NCBI GenBank assembly: GCA_044223975.1
Contig: JBGALI010000009.1
Location: forward strand, 135,252 to 199,251
Length of the DNA stretch: 64,000 nt
Origin: CAZCPB01 sp044223975
GTDB taxonomy: Bacteria > Planctomycetota > Phycisphaerae > Phycisphaerales > UBA1924
Direction of reading: 5' to 3'
Shown: piece after piece, positions 52,060 to 61,345 of the stretch
Position numbering within the stretch: the first letter of the stretch is position 1
Layout of the letters: the number at the start of each line of letters is the position of its first letter
Program-made: the position numbers and the translations under genes
Notes under the pieces: model-generated
What the model saw: the letters and a program-made list of their open reading frames with translations, nothing else
Databases searched by the model: none
Told to the model about the DNA's origin: nothing

Positions 52060-53271
52060 TCACATTCCCTCGTCGCTGAACTCAAAGGAGTGCCGGACCG
52101 GCGGCCGCGGCCGACGCAGCGCGATGCTGAAGACCAGGCCCGTCATGATCCAGACCGTGACCAGGCTTGATCCCCCGTAACTGACGTACGGCAGCGTGAT
52201 CCCGATGATCGGCAGCAGGCCGACGTTCATGCCGATATTGACGAACGCCTGAGCGCTGATGAACGCGGCGAGCCCCACCGCCACTAGACGCCCAAAGGGT
52301 TCGCGGGTTGCCGCGGCGGTGATGAACGCGCCGAGCATCCAGAGCACGTAGCAGGCCATGACCGCCACCGCGCCCAGCAGGCCGAACCGACCCACGATGA
52401 CAGCGAAGATCATGTCGTTGTGGCGTTCGGGAAGGGCGTTGTACTTGAGCAGCGTGCCCGCCCGATCGGCCCCCGGACCGGCCGCGCCGCCAGAGCCGAT
52501 CAGCCGCTGTGCCGCGACACCCTGCATGTTCACGTCCCGGTCGGCGCTCGAGTCCCCCTGGAACTGCCGGACCAGTCCGACGATCCGTGCCTTCTGGTGC
52601 GGCATCAGCAGGGGATATGCCGCCGGCGCGGCCAGGGTTGCGACAACCACAATGATCACCAGGTGCTTGAGCCGCATCCCCGCGGCCACCAGCATGGCGA
52701 AAAGAGCCGGCACGAACAGCAGCGCCGTGCCCAGGTCGGGCTGGAGCGTGATGAGCGCGATCGGGATGATGGCGATGAGCGCAGGGGGCACGAGCCCCAG
52801 AAGGCGCCGGTGGTTCTCGCGGAATCTGAGGTACCGCGCCAGCACCAGCACGAAGGCGATCTTGGCCAATTCTGAAGGCTGCATGTCGATCGGCCCCACG
52901 TCGATCCAGCTCCGGGCGCCGTTGCGGGGCTTGACCAGCCACGAGGGAACGAACGGGAGCAGCAGGAAGACCAGGGCCGCCACCACCGCGATCATGAGCG
53001 GCGTCGAGAGGTACCCCAGCAGGCGGTAGTGCGGCAGGGCGATCACCACGGCTGAGCTGACGCCGATGCACAGGAAGAGCACCTGCTTGATGGCGGTGGG
53101 CCCCAGGCCGTGGTGCACGGCCTTGGCGGCGTCGGCGAGATCGATCGCGTAGACACCGATGAGCGAGAGCGCCAGCGACGCGAGCACCGTGAGCCACGCG
53201 CCGGGCGCATCGGCGAGAGCCTGCCAGCGGCTCGTGCCTCTCGTCGCGAAGATCTCCGAGGGAACGGGCAC
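52060..53271 (-). CDS. rodA: SEDS-family peptidoglycan polymerase RodA
   Basis: 403 residues from a GTG 1 nt after the mrdA stop codon. About ten membrane helices; SEDS signatures NGARSWIDVGPIDMQPSELA, ITLQPDLGTALLF, RLIGSGGAAGPG, NALPERHNDMIFAVI and LPIIGITLPYVSYGGSS. Pairing with a class B PBP2 gene marks it as RodA (elongation) rather than FtsW. It polymerises glycan strands from lipid II in the inner membrane. Confidence 0.93.
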   Translation of the reverse strand: MPVPSEIFATRGTSRWQALADAPGAWLTVLASLALSLIGVYAIDLADAAKAVHHGLGPTAIKQVLFLCIGVSSAVVIALPHYRLLGYLSTPLMIAVVAALVFLLLPFVPSWLVKPRNGARSWIDVGPIDMQPSELAKIAFVLVLARYLRFRENHRRLLGLVPPALIAIIPIALITLQPDLGTALLFVPALFAMLVAAGMRLKHLVIIVVVATLAAPAAYPLLMPHQKARIVGLVRQFQGDSSADRDVNMQGVAAQRLIGSGGAAGPGADRAGTLLKYNALPERHNDMIFAVIVGRFGLLGAVAVMACYVLWMLGAFITAAATREPFGRLVAVGLAAFISAQAFVNIGMNVGLLPIIGITLPYVSYGGSSLVTVWIMTGLVFSIALRRPRPPVRHSFEFSDEGM

Positions 53272-53272
53272 G

Positions 53273-55738
53273 TCAGAGGTACCCCTCGGCGATGAGCGCG
53301 TGGATGATCTGGTTACAGATCGGGCCGGAGATTTTGCCGCCGCTGCCGGCGTACTCCATCATCACCGCGATGGCGTAGCGGGGGCGATCTCCCTTGGGGC
53401 CGACGAGAACCACGAACCACGAGTGGTCGCCCTCGCGGAGAAGCTCGCGCGGAGGGGCTTGGGTCGGCGGTGTAGGGCTTTCGCCGTCGGAATCGACAGG
53501 CTCGTCCGCCGCGGCCGGCGGCCTGGGGCTGGGCGCGTAGATACGCGGGGCCTGCGCTGTGCCGGTTTTTCCCCATATGTCGACGGTCGGAGCATTGAAG
53601 ATCGGTTCGGTCACGCCGTCGGCGAGCGAGAGATGGTTGCCGGTGCCGCTGCGCTCGTTCACCGAGCGGCGAAGGCCCTCGATCGCCGCGGAAATCGCCC
53701 TCGCATCGAGCTTCAGATCACGCGGCTCGCGCGATCCTTCACCCTTCAGAATCGTGGGCGGCACGACGTAGCCGTAACGCGCGAGCGTGGCGTACGCGGC
53801 AGCGGCGTGCAGCGGGGTCCACGAAACGGGGCCCTGCCCGATGCCCATCTGGATGGCGTCACCTTGGAGTTCAGTCGGCGTCGCACGGGTCCGTCCGAGG
53901 TGCCCCGCAAACTCTTCACCGATCCCCAAGTTCCACGTCGACCCCAGGCCGAAGGTCCTGAAGACGTCGGTGATTCCCTCAAACCCGAGTTTCTTTCCGA
54001 GGGTGAAGAAGTAGACGTTGCACGAGACCATGATGGCCTCGGGGGCCTCAAGGTCATGGCCTAGAACGCTCGAATGCGTGTAGCGAGCCCCCTGCTGCGA
54101 TCGCTTGAAGATCCAGCAGCGGTACATGTTCTCGTTGTTGGGCAGAAGGTGCCCGTTGCAGGCGATCGTGTCCTCAAGCCGGTGGGCGCCGCGGGTGACC
54201 GCGCCGGTCAGGACCAGAGGCTTGACGATGGAGCCGGGGGGGTACGGCCGGTCGATGCACCGATTCAGGAACGGAGCGGCCACAGGGTCATTCATCGCCA
54301 TGTCGCCGGCCTGGCGGTCCAGGAGATCCTCACGCCGGAATTCAGGCATGGAGACCATCGCGAGGATCTCCCCCGAATCGATATCGAGCACGACGGCGGC
54401 GCCGTTGATGGGAGTGCCATCGGGCATCGTGGGATTCACGGGTTCGGTCGGACCGCGGTGCCAGGGCTGCACCGTGGCGAGGCCGGTCTCGGGCGACATG
54501 ATCGCCTGGACGCGTGCCTGCAGCATGATGTCGATGGACGTCGTCACATCACGCCCGGGGCGGGCTTCGATGGCGGTCACCGCGCCGGTGTCGATCTGTC
54601 GCGTGGTATAGCCGCGCAGACCGCGGAGCTCAGGCTCGCGCCCCCGTTCCAGCCCGGAAGCGCCAGCGCGGTCGCCGAGTCTGTACTCGCCGCGATCCAC
54701 ATCGAGGTCAACTTCGGCGGCGATGACTGCGTCTTTCCGGGCCTTGGGATTGGCCTCCAGATACTCCTTGCGGACCGCGGCGTCTTCGCCGGTTGCCTCG
54801 TCACGCATCCACCCCAGAACATGCGCGCCGACACCATCGGTCTGGACGCGCAGCGGGGAGCGATCGGACATGACACTCGGAAACGTCGAGCGATCGAGCT
54901 CGACGGCGATGCGCTCCATGGGGTATTCGCGCTCGCCGGCATCGAACAGTCGCACGCCCGGCAGGCGTGACACGCGGTCGAATGAGCGGGCCCCGGTCTC
55001 GCCGGGGATCGGTCGGATTTCGGTCTCCTCGCCCAGCAGAAACTGGGCCCGGAAGGCGGCATCGTCGGTCAGGCGCGCCGCGAGCTTGTGGGCCGTTCGC
55101 TCCTCGCGGATCGGCTGGTCGGCGCGGCGTTCGATGGCGGCCAGGAGTTCGGGCGTCACGATCTCGTCCCGCTCTCCCGCTTCCTTGAGTTCCTTATCGC
55201 GCGAGCGTCGGCGCTGCGCATCGCCCATGCGCCGGACCGAGCTGACGATCTCGTCCAGTTTGCTGTCGAGCTCCGTGCGCGACATGCCGGCCAGGGCGGC
55301 CAGTTCGTCCCGCGAGGCAAGGGCGTGGGCTTCGTACGACTCGCGTGCCAATTCGATGAGCTGGCGGCGCTGATCCTCGGGAAGTGTCGCCCACTGTTCC
55401 CTGTACGCCGATTTCACAAACGCCTTGGCACGCTCGCCAGCCCACTCACCGGAAAGGACCGTGAAGTCGATGCCCAGGTCGTACCCGGCGCGATCGCGGG
55501 CAAGCACTCGCCCCTTGCGGTCGAGGATCTTGCCGCGGACCGTGGGGGTCCAGACATGCCGGACCAGACGCGACTCAGCCTGCGCACGCAGGTCCGCCCC
55601 TCGAACGACCGTGAGGTGCATCGTCTTGGCGGCCAGGGCGAGCATGGCGATAGCCAGCAGCGCGAGCAGAAGGGCCAGCCGGCGCTGGAACATGCTCGGG
55701 AGGAACCGATCGGCGGGGGAGGGTGAGGATCGTGGCAT
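53273..55738 (-). CDS. mrdA: Penicillin-binding protein 2 (class B transpeptidase)
   Basis: 821 residues, longer than the usual ~600-650. One N-terminal membrane helix (about 19-40), a PBP dimerisation domain, then the transpeptidase with Ser503 in PGSIVK, Ser572-Cys-Asn in VSCNVYFF and WGKTGTAQ near 735. The extra length comes from a charged helical insert (about 105-235) and a Pro/Ser/Asp-rich insert just after KTGTAQ. It cross-links peptidoglycan with RodA. Weak ribosome site at the ATG. Confidence 0.93.
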   Translation of the reverse strand: MPRSSPSPADRFLPSMFQRRLALLLALLAIAMLALAAKTMHLTVVRGADLRAQAESRLVRHVWTPTVRGKILDRKGRVLARDRAGYDLGIDFTVLSGEWAGERAKAFVKSAYREQWATLPEDQRRQLIELARESYEAHALASRDELAALAGMSRTELDSKLDEIVSSVRRMGDAQRRRSRDKELKEAGERDEIVTPELLAAIERRADQPIREERTAHKLAARLTDDAAFRAQFLLGEETEIRPIPGETGARSFDRVSRLPGVRLFDAGEREYPMERIAVELDRSTFPSVMSDRSPLRVQTDGVGAHVLGWMRDEATGEDAAVRKEYLEANPKARKDAVIAAEVDLDVDRGEYRLGDRAGASGLERGREPELRGLRGYTTRQIDTGAVTAIEARPGRDVTTSIDIMLQARVQAIMSPETGLATVQPWHRGPTEPVNPTMPDGTPINGAAVVLDIDSGEILAMVSMPEFRREDLLDRQAGDMAMNDPVAAPFLNRCIDRPYPPGSIVKPLVLTGAVTRGAHRLEDTIACNGHLLPNNENMYRCWIFKRSQQGARYTHSSVLGHDLEAPEAIMVSCNVYFFTLGKKLGFEGITDVFRTFGLGSTWNLGIGEEFAGHLGRTRATPTELQGDAIQMGIGQGPVSWTPLHAAAAYATLARYGYVVPPTILKGEGSREPRDLKLDARAISAAIEGLRRSVNERSGTGNHLSLADGVTEPIFNAPTVDIWGKTGTAQAPRIYAPSPRPPAAADEPVDSDGESPTPPTQAPPRELLREGDHSWFVVLVGPKGDRPRYAIAVMMEYAGSGGKISGPICNQIIHALIAEGYL

Positions 55739-55800
55739 GGCGGACGGGGGCGGCAGGTCGTGGGGTTGGATGATAAATCGGTCCGCGGGCCGGCGGCCCT

Positions 55801-56112
55801 CTACCCGCGTCTCTCCCTCCCGGAATCCGCGGCGGCCAGCCGTGCGGCGATGTCCGGACGATCGCTCGCAAATTCCAGCCGGTTCCCCACTTTCACGAGC
55901 AGGCCCATCGCTTGGCAGCGAAGGCCCACCACCCTTCCTGAAAGGATCAATCCCGGCAAGTCTGTAGTCCGCCTGGCGATGGTGAGTTCGCTGAAATCCG
56001 CCATCGTGGCGATCAGGGAGCCCACGCCCGACTCCGCGAGCGTGCCCGCCAGATGCACGGCCTGGTCGCCCGGAGAATCACCCGCGATCGCAACCCACCG
56101 ATCATTCTTCAT
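55801..56112 (-). CDS. Small hypothetical protein in cell-wall cluster
   Basis: 103 residues; the ATG lies inside the last 11 nt of the upstream membrane-protein gene. No signal or membrane span. Sequence WVAIAGDSPGDQAVHLAGTL, TDLPGLILSGRVVGLRCQAM, LLVKVGNRLEF reads as a compact alpha/beta or beta-rich fold; no family recognised. Position between a membrane protein and mrdA implies cotranscription with the cell-wall genes. Confidence 0.6.
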   Translation of the reverse strand: MKNDRWVAIAGDSPGDQAVHLAGTLAESGVGSLIATMADFSELTIARRTTDLPGLILSGRVVGLRCQAMGLLVKVGNRLEFASDRPDIAARLAAADSGRERRG

Positions 56113-57289
56113 CGAGCGACCCGTCTTCGTCGGCCGCTTCGGGGGCCGCGACGTCGGGCGACAGCGTGCCGCCGACCATGCCCGGCATCCAGATCTCCGA
56201 GACGTCCTGGCCGTCGTTGAGCTTTCGCATGATGAGGTAGAGGACCGTCGAAGCGCTCGCCCCGTAGCTCACGACGAACGCCCCGACGAGCATTTTCGGG
56301 ATGACGATCCAGAACGAGAGGATCCTCGCGACCCACGCCCAGGTGTCCCGAGGCGTGCCATCGGCTAAACCCAGCGCCTGTGACGCGGGTGGACCCGCCA
56401 GGGCCGCGGCAGCTCGGGCGGTGGTATCGATGGTTCGGAACGCCACAATCTCGAGCACGGTGACGGCGATCACCAGCACGGCGTACAGGATCAACTGGTA
56501 CGAGATCAATCGCAGGGGCCGTCCCACCACGTACGCGTAGGACCGCTGTGCGGCGTCTATCGCGTCCGTGGCCTCGCACGTCACCGCCGGGACCAGAAGA
56601 GAATGCCCGAGGGCAAAGCCCAGAGACAGGAGTACCGCGAGCGCTCCCAGGACCAGGGCGACGGGGTACAGGAGCGCCGCCAGCACGGCTGAAACCGACC
56701 AGTTGAACAGGGCACCGCCGGCCAGCGCGACGATCCCCAGAAGCAAGCTGGCGACCGCGAGTGGGCCTAGGACCGCCCCGGCCAAGGACCCCAGCCGCGA
56801 CAGCGAAAAAGCCAATCCCCTGGTCCAGGGCACCATGACGCTCTGCGAGAACTCGCACGCGGCCATCCGCGAAATCGCCCCGGCCCCGATCAGGAGCACC
56901 AGGAGTGCGGGCAGGATGGCCGCCGCGGAGACCCACGGACGCTCGACGATCTGATCCCACGTGACGCCAAGGAGCAAACTCGTCTCGACGGAAACGATGC
57001 CCCTGACGCTGTGGGCCTGGACCGCGGCAATCAACTCGTGCAGCGTGCTCGTGGCTCGCGCAGGCTCGCGCCCCGGGTTGGCGACGATGCGCCCGAGCAG
57101 CCCGACGACCACCAGCGTAAAGAACGCGATTCCGAGCCGCTCAGGACGCAGGGCCAGAGGCACGGCTCGGAAAAGGTGCGGCCAGAGAAGTTCTTCGGTC
57201 AGATCCGAAAGCGTGATCGGCTTTGCCAGCGCGCTGGCCCGGTTCGGGCGGGCGCTGGGGCCTGTGTTCGGGCTGGGCTCGCCTGCCAT
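56102..57289 (-). CDS. Polytopic membrane protein of unknown function
   Basis: 395 residues; GGGAG precedes the ATG. About seven hydrophobic helices (for example 51-70, 123-142, 160-215, 225-245, 270-295, 325-350), flanked by polar N- and acidic C-termini (EAADEDGSLDEE). No family recognised with confidence. First gene of the leftward cell-wall cluster; divergent from the M48 peptidase gene. Confidence 0.72.
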   Translation of the reverse strand: MAGEPSPNTGPSARPNRASALAKPITLSDLTEELLWPHLFRAVPLALRPERLGIAFFTLVVVGLLGRIVANPGREPARATSTLHELIAAVQAHSVRGIVSVETSLLLGVTWDQIVERPWVSAAAILPALLVLLIGAGAISRMAACEFSQSVMVPWTRGLAFSLSRLGSLAGAVLGPLAVASLLLGIVALAGGALFNWSVSAVLAALLYPVALVLGALAVLLSLGFALGHSLLVPAVTCEATDAIDAAQRSYAYVVGRPLRLISYQLILYAVLVIAVTVLEIVAFRTIDTTARAAAALAGPPASQALGLADGTPRDTWAWVARILSFWIVIPKMLVGAFVVSYGASASTVLYLIMRKLNDGQDVSEIWMPGMVGGTLSPDVAAPEAADEDGSLDEE

Positions 57290-57411
57290 GAGTCGCTCCC
57301 GGGTAGAGGTGCAAGGAACGCACCGGCTCCGGTATTATGCCGCGCGGCGGACGATCGTGCCGGGTCACGGGACTCACCGGACCCAATCGCGTGACCGGAG
57401 CCGGGCGGGCC

Positions 57412-58479
57412 ATGACCAACTCGAAGACTGACGGTGTCGAGGCGGGAGAGGCAGCGGCGGGCCACTGCGCTTGGCCGCCGTGCGGGCAGGCACGGCGGTA
57501 CAACCGCGTCGCGTCCGCCGTGGTCGTGGCGATCATGGTCGGGCTGGGGGTGCTGATCGGGACCGGAATCGCCATTGCCATCGCGGCGGGTGACGGGTCG
57601 GCTCACGATGTCGAGACCGCCGTGCCGCCGGGCGTGTACGGTGCCGCGGCAGGGTTGCTGCTGGCGACGACCGGAGCCTTGTGGGCGTGGTTCGGCGGCG
57701 CCTCGGCGATCGTGAAGATGAATGGGGCCCGGCCGGTGACGCGCGACCAGGACCCGGAGCTTTACGACGTGGTCGCGGAGGTGGCGAGGCTCGGCGGCGT
57801 CCCGATGCCCCGCGTCTACTTGATCGACGACACGGCGCTCAACAGCTGTTCCACCGGCCGCGATCCCTCTCACGCGAGTATCGCGGTCAGCAAGGGGCTT
57901 CGCGCCGGCCTCACGCGGGCGGAACTGCGCGCGGTCGTGGCGCATGAGATCGCCCACGTGCGAAGGTTCGACACCCGCTTTGCGCTCGTCATGGCGACGA
58001 TGGTCGGCCTCATCGCTTTGGCGTGCGACTGGATGTGGCGGCTGGCGTTCCAGGCGGCGCGGGGCACCAAGCGGTCGACGGACACGGTTAAGGCGTGGGG
58101 CTGGGTGTCGATCTCGCTCTTTGCGTTGGCGGGGGTGACTTCCGTCGGTGCGTTCGTGATCGGCGCGTTGCTTCAGTTCTTCGTGCGGCGCGACCGGGAA
58201 TACCGAGCCGACTCTGACGCCGCGGAAATGACGGGGGACCCGGGGGCGCTCGCGTCGGCTCTCCGGAAGCTCTCCGCGGATTCCGATCCGCTCGTGGACG
58301 TGGCCAACCGGGCCACCGCCCACCTCTTCATCGTCAACCCGCTGCGACGAATGCGAGAGTCCGGCCAGTCGCTCGACTCGCCCTTTTGCTCGCACCCGCC
58401 GGTGGCCAAGCGAATCGCCCGACTGGAGGAACTCGCGGCCGCCATGTCGGGGCAGGGACGGCCGGGACGCTCGCCGTGA
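57412..58479 (+). CDS. M48-family membrane metallopeptidase (HtpX-like)
   Basis: 355 residues from the ATG at 57412 (GGAG about 14 nt upstream); an in-frame ATG at 57337 overlaps a TATTAT promoter-like box. Two membrane helices near residues 30-52 and 68-90, then VPMPRVYLIDDTALNSCSTG, zinc motif HEIAHVRRFD with catalytic Glu, two further helices, and the third zinc ligand in REYRADSDAAEM. The zinc-ligand set is complete. HtpX-like enzymes degrade misfolded membrane proteins from the cytoplasmic face. Confidence 0.88.
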   Translation: MTNSKTDGVEAGEAAAGHCAWPPCGQARRYNRVASAVVVAIMVGLGVLIGTGIAIAIAAGDGSAHDVETAVPPGVYGAAAGLLLATTGALWAWFGGASAIVKMNGARPVTRDQDPELYDVVAEVARLGGVPMPRVYLIDDTALNSCSTGRDPSHASIAVSKGLRAGLTRAELRAVVAHEIAHVRRFDTRFALVMATMVGLIALACDWMWRLAFQAARGTKRSTDTVKAWGWVSISLFALAGVTSVGAFVIGALLQFFVRRDREYRADSDAAEMTGDPGALASALRKLSADSDPLVDVANRATAHLFIVNPLRRMRESGQSLDSPFCSHPPVAKRIARLEELAAAMSGQGRPGRSP

Positions 58480-58539
58480 TTGGCCATGATTCCTGGGTCT
58501 CTGGTTTGCTCTTGCGCCCGAGCCCTGCGATGATCCCGC

Positions 58540-59394
58540 ATGCTCAAGGCCGTCCTGTACTGGGTGGTGATGTCGCTCGCGGCGCTGGCCATTGGTCCCG
58601 CGGCGGGGGCGCTCGTCGGCGGGCTGCGGGCCGCCGACGGGGCGGGGAACGTCACACCGCTCACGAGTTCCGCGCCCGTGCTCGGTCTCGGGGCGGGTGC
58701 CGCGGCACTGGTGATCGCGATCGTGGCGTCGGTGATCTCGGCCCGGTTGCTCGGGGCCCGAGCGGCCATGACGGTCGCGGGCATCGTGGTGGCCTGGGTG
58801 GCGGTCAGGACCGGCATGCCCGATGTTCTGGTTCGGCGCACGCACGGTTCCGGCGTCGTGTGGCCGCTCTCGATCGAAGGACTTATTTTCGGCGTCCTCG
58901 CGGTGATCGGCGCGGGGCTGGTGCTGCGCACCGGCACGCGACCCCGCGACGAGGAGCCGCTGTTCGGACCTGAAGGCCTCAGGGCGCTCGGCGCGGGGGC
59001 CTTGGCGGCGGTTGCAATTGGCGGCGTGATCGTGTACTTCGTGGCGTTCGAGACTTTGAAACTCCAGACGATTTTCGCGGCGTCGTTCGCGGGCGTGGGT
59101 GCCGGTGCCGCGGCATCGCTCGTGTGCTCGGCGCTGAGCACGGATCGATCCCCGACCCGTGCGACTCTTGCCGCGTTTCTCGGCATGGCGATCCTGGCGG
59201 CGATCGGACCGATCAGCGTGCTCGCGGTGAATTCGACAACGGGCGCGCTGCTCAAGTCCGCGTACGCCGGGTCGTACTTCCCCTTGGCGGCGCCGCTGGC
59301 GTTCGACTGGATCGCGGGGGCCTTTCTGGGGGTGCCGATCGGGATCGGCTGGGCGGGTTCGATGCTGGAAAAGCACCCTTCGCCGTCCCGCTGA
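58540..59394 (+). CDS. Polytopic membrane protein of unknown function
   Basis: 284 residues with seven to eight Ala/Gly/Val-rich membrane helices from start to end (LYWVVMSLAALAIGPAAGAL, AAALVIAIVASVISARLL, IFGVLAVIGAGLVL and others). No motif recognised. Same strand as the M48 peptidase gene, 60 nt downstream; could be its partner. No Shine-Dalgarno. Confidence 0.65.
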   Translation: MLKAVLYWVVMSLAALAIGPAAGALVGGLRAADGAGNVTPLTSSAPVLGLGAGAAALVIAIVASVISARLLGARAAMTVAGIVVAWVAVRTGMPDVLVRRTHGSGVVWPLSIEGLIFGVLAVIGAGLVLRTGTRPRDEEPLFGPEGLRALGAGALAAVAIGGVIVYFVAFETLKLQTIFAASFAGVGAGAAASLVCSALSTDRSPTRATLAAFLGMAILAAIGPISVLAVNSTTGALLKSAYAGSYFPLAAPLAFDWIAGAFLGVPIGIGWAGSMLEKHPSPSR

Positions 59395-59488
59395 GCCCCG
59401 GCCGTCCGCCGCGGGAATCCGCTGGCCCGCTCCGATCGAATACCTGTGACGAGCGGCCTAAACGCCGCATCTGAAGTTTGAGCACCCT

Positions 59489-60343
59489 ATGGTCATGGAC
59501 CCGAGCGCCACGATGCCCCGCACGAAGACCGCACAGCCACGCACGGTTGAAAGCGCCGCGATGCCTGATGTCCAGGCCTCGAGCGATCGCCGCAACATCG
59601 CGATCGACCGCGTGGGCGTGAAGGACGTGGTGTACCCCATGCGTCTGCACACGCCCGACGGGGGCGAGCAGTCCACGGTGGCCACGATCAACATGTACGT
59701 CGCCCTGCCGCACCACCAGAAGGGGACTCACATGAGCCGCTTCCTGGAGGTGCTCAACGAGCAGACCAGCGAGCCGATCTGCCCCGCGCGGATCCCGCAG
59801 GTGGCCAAGGCGATCTGCGAGCGACTGAACGCCAAAGAGGCGCACTTCGAGGCCACGTTCACGTACTTCATCAAGAAGTTCGCCCCGGTCACGAAGATGC
59901 CGGGGCTGATGGATTACAAGGTGACCTTCGAGTGCGTCGCCAACGGGCACGAAGACTTCGTGATGACGGTTTCGGCGCCGGCAACGAGCCTGTGCCCGTG
60001 CTCGAAAGAGATTAGCGAGTACGGCGCCCACAACCAGCGGTGCCGTATCGAGGCCAAGGTGCGGTTCAACGGACGGCTCTGGATCGAGGACCTCGTCACG
60101 CTGCTCGAGGGCGCGGCTTCAAACCCGGTCTTTGCCGTGCTGAAGCGTCCCGATGAAAAGTGGGTGACCGAGAAGGCCTTCGAGAACCCCAAGTTCGTCG
60201 AGGACATCGTGCGCGACCTGGCCGGGGCGCTCGAGGCCGACGATCGGATCACGTGGTACTCGATCAACTCGGAGAACTTCGAGTCGATCCACAACCACAA
60301 CGCGTACGCGCAGATCACGCGGGATAAGCGCAAGTCAAAGTAG
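59489..60343 (+). CDS. folE2: GTP cyclohydrolase FolE2 (type IB)
   Basis: Up to 284 residues. It converts GTP to dihydroneopterin triphosphate, the first step of tetrahydrofolate (and queuosine) synthesis, independent of the zinc-only FolE. Clear family segments: KGTHMSRFLEVLNEQ, VTKMPGLMDYKVTF, TSLCPCSKEISEYGAHNQR with the metal-site Cys, LLEGAASNPVFAVLKRPDEK and ENFESIHNHNAYA. The family usually starts near MPDVQASSDRRN, at the ATG 59561, which would give 260 residues; the longer start has no clear ribosome site either. Confidence 0.95.
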   Translation: MVMDPSATMPRTKTAQPRTVESAAMPDVQASSDRRNIAIDRVGVKDVVYPMRLHTPDGGEQSTVATINMYVALPHHQKGTHMSRFLEVLNEQTSEPICPARIPQVAKAICERLNAKEAHFEATFTYFIKKFAPVTKMPGLMDYKVTFECVANGHEDFVMTVSAPATSLCPCSKEISEYGAHNQRCRIEAKVRFNGRLWIEDLVTLLEGAASNPVFAVLKRPDEKWVTEKAFENPKFVEDIVRDLAGALEADDRITWYSINSENFESIHNHNAYAQITRDKRKSK

Positions 60344-60583
60344 CCTGGCGACGATGCGGTTCGAACGCCCGCGCAGCGGGCCGAAGGTCGGTAGCCACGA
60401 GCGCCGCGAGTCCGCGAGCAAGCCCGTGGAACGCCGAATGAACCGAGGAAGAGTCCGCGCAGCGGACGAAGGCTTCTTGTGAATACGGGGCTCTCGCACA
60501 CACGGGCATGCGCCCCCTGCGGGGGCTTTGCAGGAAATCAAGCGCTCCCACGGGTTCCGCTCGAAGACTCGCTTCACCCGTGG
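60344..60583. repeat. Cluster of short hairpins between convergent folE2 and truB
   Basis: Several perfect short inverted repeats lie close together: GTCCGC-GCA-GCGGAC (60453-60467), GCCCCC-TGC-GGGGGC followed by TTT (60512-60526), CCACGGGT...ACCCGTGG (about 60548-60582), and GAGCCCGC-CGC-GCGGGCTC (60595-60613) just inside the truB end. No ORF is supported. The second can serve as a terminator. Confidence 0.5.
60512..60529 (+). terminator. Likely folE2 terminator
   Basis: A perfect 6-bp G/C stem with a 3-nt loop followed by TTTG, 170 nt after folE2; short but strong. It could work in either direction. Confidence 0.4.
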
Positions 60584-61345
60584 CTACCTGCCCTGAGCCC
60601 GCCGCGCGGGCTCCTGTTGATCTCCGGGCCTTGGGACGTGCAACAGGTCCCCCTGCCCCATCACCTCCGGCAGCGAGGCGAGCGCGACCGCACGTTCGAT
60701 CGTGAACTCCCCCACTCGCGTCCGCCGCAGTGCCGTCAACATCCCGCCGACCCCGAGTTCGCGCCCGATGTCGCGTGCCAGGCTCCGGATGTACACGCCC
60801 TTCCCGCACGTGATATCAAGCCGCAGGATGGGCCACGCGTAGTCGATGACTTTGATCGACACGACGGTGACCGTCCGCGCGGCAAGCACCGGCGTGCCGC
60901 CCTCGCGCGCGATCTGGTAAGCACGCCGGCCTCCCACGTGAATGGCTGAGTAGTCGGGCGGGGTCTGCTGGATCTCACCGACGAAGCGAGGGATCAAAGC
61001 GTCGATGCGCTCGCGCGTCGGTGGCGTTGGACTGGGGATTTCGGTGATCTGACCCTCCGCATCGTCGGTCGTGGACGTGCGTGAGAGGTCGACATCGGTC
61101 ACGTACTCCTTCTCACCCGCCATGATCACGTTGCACAACGGCGTGGCCTTGCCGCAGAGCACAACCAGCACGCCGGTGGCGAGCGGGTCGAGCGTGCCGC
61201 CGTGGCCGACCTTGACGCGCTTGGGAGCGCCGCCCTTGCGGAGCTTGCGGCGGACGATGGCGCAGATGTCCATCGAGGTGTAGCCGGTGGGTTTGTCGAG
61301 GATGAGGAGGCCCGACAAAGGCGATGGAGTCACGGCGTCATTCAT
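60584..61345 (-). CDS. truB: tRNA pseudouridine-55 synthase TruB
   Basis: 253 residues; its ATG overlaps the stop of the upstream glycosyltransferase gene by one base (TGATG). It makes pseudouridine 55 in the T-loop of tRNAs. Motifs: LLILDKPTGYTSMDICAIVR, catalytic Asp in GHGGTLDPLATGVL, GEKEYVTDVDL, TPPDYSAIHVGGRRAYQIAR and CGKGVYIRSLARDIGREL. The C-terminus (GDLLHVPRPGDQQEP) lacks a long PUA domain, as in short bacterial forms. Confidence 0.95.
   Translation of the reverse strand: MNDAVTPSPLSGLLILDKPTGYTSMDICAIVRRKLRKGGAPKRVKVGHGGTLDPLATGVLVVLCGKATPLCNVIMAGEKEYVTDVDLSRTSTTDDAEGQITEIPSPTPPTRERIDALIPRFVGEIQQTPPDYSAIHVGGRRAYQIAREGGTPVLAARTVTVVSIKVIDYAWPILRLDITCGKGVYIRSLARDIGRELGVGGMLTALRRTRVGEFTIERAVALASLPEVMGQGDLLHVPRPGDQQEPARRAQGR

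Noticed and set aside
59489..60343. QueF as the identity of this gene
   Set aside because: The TSLCPCSKEISEYGAHNQR block and overall layout match FolE2, not QueF.
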